Of a stretch of 64,000 bases of DNA, positions 62,899 through 64,000 are shown in pieces; within the stretch, counting starts at the first letter, position 1, and each line of letters opens with the position of its first letter. The notes beneath the pieces were generated by a model. That model worked only from the letters and a program-made list of their open reading frames with translations, searched no databases and was not told the DNA's origin. Origin of the DNA: Alkalihalobacillus trypoxylicola (lineage in GTDB: Bacteria > Bacillota > Bacilli > Bacillales > Bacillaceae_D); NCBI RefSeq assembly GCF_001590785.1, contig NZ_LTAO01000037.1, forward strand, positions 76,212 through 140,211, written 5' to 3'. The position numbers and the translations under genes were made by a program.

Positions 62899-63690
62899 TT
62901 AATATAAGTGGGGTACTCGGCTTTCAAATACTGGAACGTTTTCTCTAATACTTTTGACTGTTTTTATATCAATTAGACTAGTAATGGTTTCTTCTTTATT
63001 CTTTGTCCCTTCTATAATTATATCTCCCCATGGATTTATAACCTTTGAACGCCCAGCGAAAATAGTCCCCTGATCTTCACCGACCGTATTGCACGATACA
63101 AGGAAGCATTGATTTTCAATGGCTCGGCCTTGCTGAAGAACTTCCCAATGCTGAAATCTCGCTTCTGGCCATTCAGCTACTACAAATAGTACATCCATTC
63201 CTTCTAACGCTAAAGACCTTGCTAATTCTGGAAAGCGTAAATCATAACAAATGATTAACCCCATCCTATAGCCATCTAATGTAAACAACCTTGCTCGTTT
63301 ATCACCTGCGGTCAAAAAATTAGGCTCATTAAGCATAGGAACAAGGTGCATTTTATCATATTGATAAATGAGCTGACCAGCTCTGTTAAAAACAAGCGCT
63401 CGATTGTAAATTTTTTCTCCTACTTTAACAGCAATAGAGCCACCCACGATATTAATCGCATACTTTTGAGCTAACTCACTTAATAGCTTATAGGTTTCTC
63501 CTTCAGGCACTTCGGCAATCTCCTGCAAATCCTCTAAACGATATCCCGTTGTCCACAGCTCAGGAAGAATTAATATATCAGGCTTTTCCGCTTTCTCGAC
63601 CTCATTACTGACCCATTTACTTACACGCTCACGGTTAGCCTGTGGGTCTGCAGGAATAATAGACATTTGATAAATTGACATTTTAAGCAT
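62899..63690 (-). CDS. Carbon-nitrogen hydrolase (omega-amidase/MtnU-like)
   Basis: 264-residue nitrilase-superfamily amidase with the catalytic triad E44 (ILPELWTTGY), K113 (YDKMHLVP) and C148 (GLIICYDLRFPELAR). B. subtilis MtnU in methionine salvage has similar length; the omega-amidase that hydrolyses 2-oxo-succinamate or 2-oxo-4-thio-glutaramate is the closest characterised activity. Start at ATG 63690 with AAAGGGTG upstream. The neighbouring tcyP hints at sulfur metabolism, but other mtn genes are not in the window. Confidence 0.85.
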   Translation of the reverse strand: MLKMSIYQMSIIPADPQANRERVSKWVSNEVEKAEKPDILILPELWTTGYRLEDLQEIAEVPEGETYKLLSELAQKYAINIVGGSIAVKVGEKIYNRALVFNRAGQLIYQYDKMHLVPMLNEPNFLTAGDKRARLFTLDGYRMGLIICYDLRFPELARSLALEGMDVLFVVAEWPEARFQHWEVLQQGRAIENQCFLVSCNTVGEDQGTIFAGRSKVINPWGDIIIEGTKNKEETITSLIDIKTVKSIRENVPVFESRVPHLY

Positions 63691-63766
63691 CTCATCACCC
63701 TTTAATAAACCATTCATTTATTACAACTAGATTAGCTGATTTTTTGTATAAGATAAAGAATTATTC

Positions 63767-63928
63767 TTAAAGGATTGGTAAATGGCTTTGATAAGAGGGA
63801 TTTCGAAAGTAGGGTGGTCTTGGTCCAATTTTTTGCATGGGCCATGAATGATTTAAATAATTCATTGTTACAAGACCTGGTTTATTTGTTAATAGTAGAG
63901 TGATTTCAGGATTAAACATAAATTTCAT
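63767..63928 (-). CDS. Small hypothetical protein, 53 aa
   Basis: A frame of 53 codons with an ideal AAGGAGGAAA Shine-Dalgarno 6-7 nt before ATG. The protein begins MKFMFNPEITLLLTN and has a Pro/Tyr-rich end (GPRPPYFRNPSYQSHLPIL). Not recognised. It follows the SDR gene at the window edge by 15 bp on the same strand, probably in one transcript. Confidence 0.55.
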   Translation of the reverse strand: MKFMFNPEITLLLTNKPGLVTMNYLNHSWPMQKIGPRPPYFRNPSYQSHLPIL

Positions 63929-63943
63929 ATTTTTTCCTCCTTT

Positions 63944-64000
63944 TTAAGAGCTAGTTGATTCACCACCATTAACATGGAGAACCTGACCAGTCACAAATCT
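63944..64000 (-). CDS. SDR oxidoreductase, C-terminal end (partial, cut by window)
   Basis: The last 19 codons read RFVTGQVLHVNGGESTSS then stop, the typical C-terminus of a short-chain dehydrogenase (TGQ-x-HVNGG). The rest of the gene lies beyond the window. Confidence 0.6.
   Translation of the reverse strand, partial: RFVTGQVLHVNGGESTSS

Overview
The window reads as a chromosomal segment of a low-GC, spore-forming member of the Bacillaceae. AT-rich spacers, strong GGAGG-type ribosome binding sites, frequent TTG/GTG starts and many genes with clear Bacillus subtilis relatives (pdaA, yfkAB, yfkD, fbpB-like, ywrA/ywrB/ywrC/ywrD, mreBH, tcyP, ahpCF) support this. I saw no rRNA, tRNA, CRISPR array, prophage or intact transposase gene. 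All identifications come from reading the translations, not from searches.

Layout. 1-5.3 kb: a regulator / ABC transporter / sensor kinase module of the peptide-antibiotic resistance type plus two small membrane proteins, bracketed by inverted half-copies of a dispersed repeat and preceded by a 52-bp-period tandem repeat. 5.3-9.7 kb: housekeeping genes (deoxyribosyltransferase-like protein, rRNA m5U methyltransferase, GAF protein, PdaA, membrane protein). 9.7-15.6 kb: an oxidative 6-deoxyhexose (L-fucose or L-rhamnose type) pathway with a split altronate-dehydratase-family enzyme, divergent from an AraC regulator. 16.4-25.6 kb: class I fumarase, small proteins, yfkAB/yfkD, an FbpB-like peptide and a large chemoreceptor. 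26.4-35.2 kb: pectin/hexuronate catabolism (uxaB, uxaA, BASS-type carrier, GH105 hydrolase, SDR, VOC protein, uronate-dehydrogenase-like protein) with a divergent LacI regulator. 35.5-47.7 kb: ahpCF, oligoendopeptidase, the two-part chromate transporter with its Lrp regulator, a MoxR/DUF58/DUF4129 operon and ywrD. 48.2-52.3 kb: a four-gene operon of unknown role (STAS-like protein, GNAT enzyme, sensorless chemoreceptor, PLP decarboxylase). 52.4-64 kb: an SDR/TetR pair, aldehyde dehydrogenase, RNase H, a NodB-fold protein, HAD and DCC proteins, mreBH, tcyP, a nitrilase-family amidase, a 53-codon small gene and the end of an SDR gene.

How it works together. The two sugar regions complement each other: GH105 and UxaA/UxaB handle galacturonate-side products of pectin, while the 9.7-14.6 kb operon would oxidise a 6-deoxysugar (rhamnose is the neutral sugar of rhamnogalacturonan) to pyruvate and lactate. 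CcpA-type (cre-like) sequences are visible near both and near the fumarase.

The most unusual material is non-coding or poorly known: (i) the STAS-GNAT-MCP-decarboxylase operon with a structured, terminator-bearing leader; (ii) a sigma-B-type promoter followed after about 90 nt by an orphan terminator, a candidate C-rich small RNA upstream of mreBH; (iii) a close-to-consensus sigma-B promoter before ahpC; (iv) two dispersed repeat families, one MITE-like with terminal inverted repeats and a triplicated 190-bp core, the other a degenerate ~250-bp structured element present three times beside gene 3' ends.
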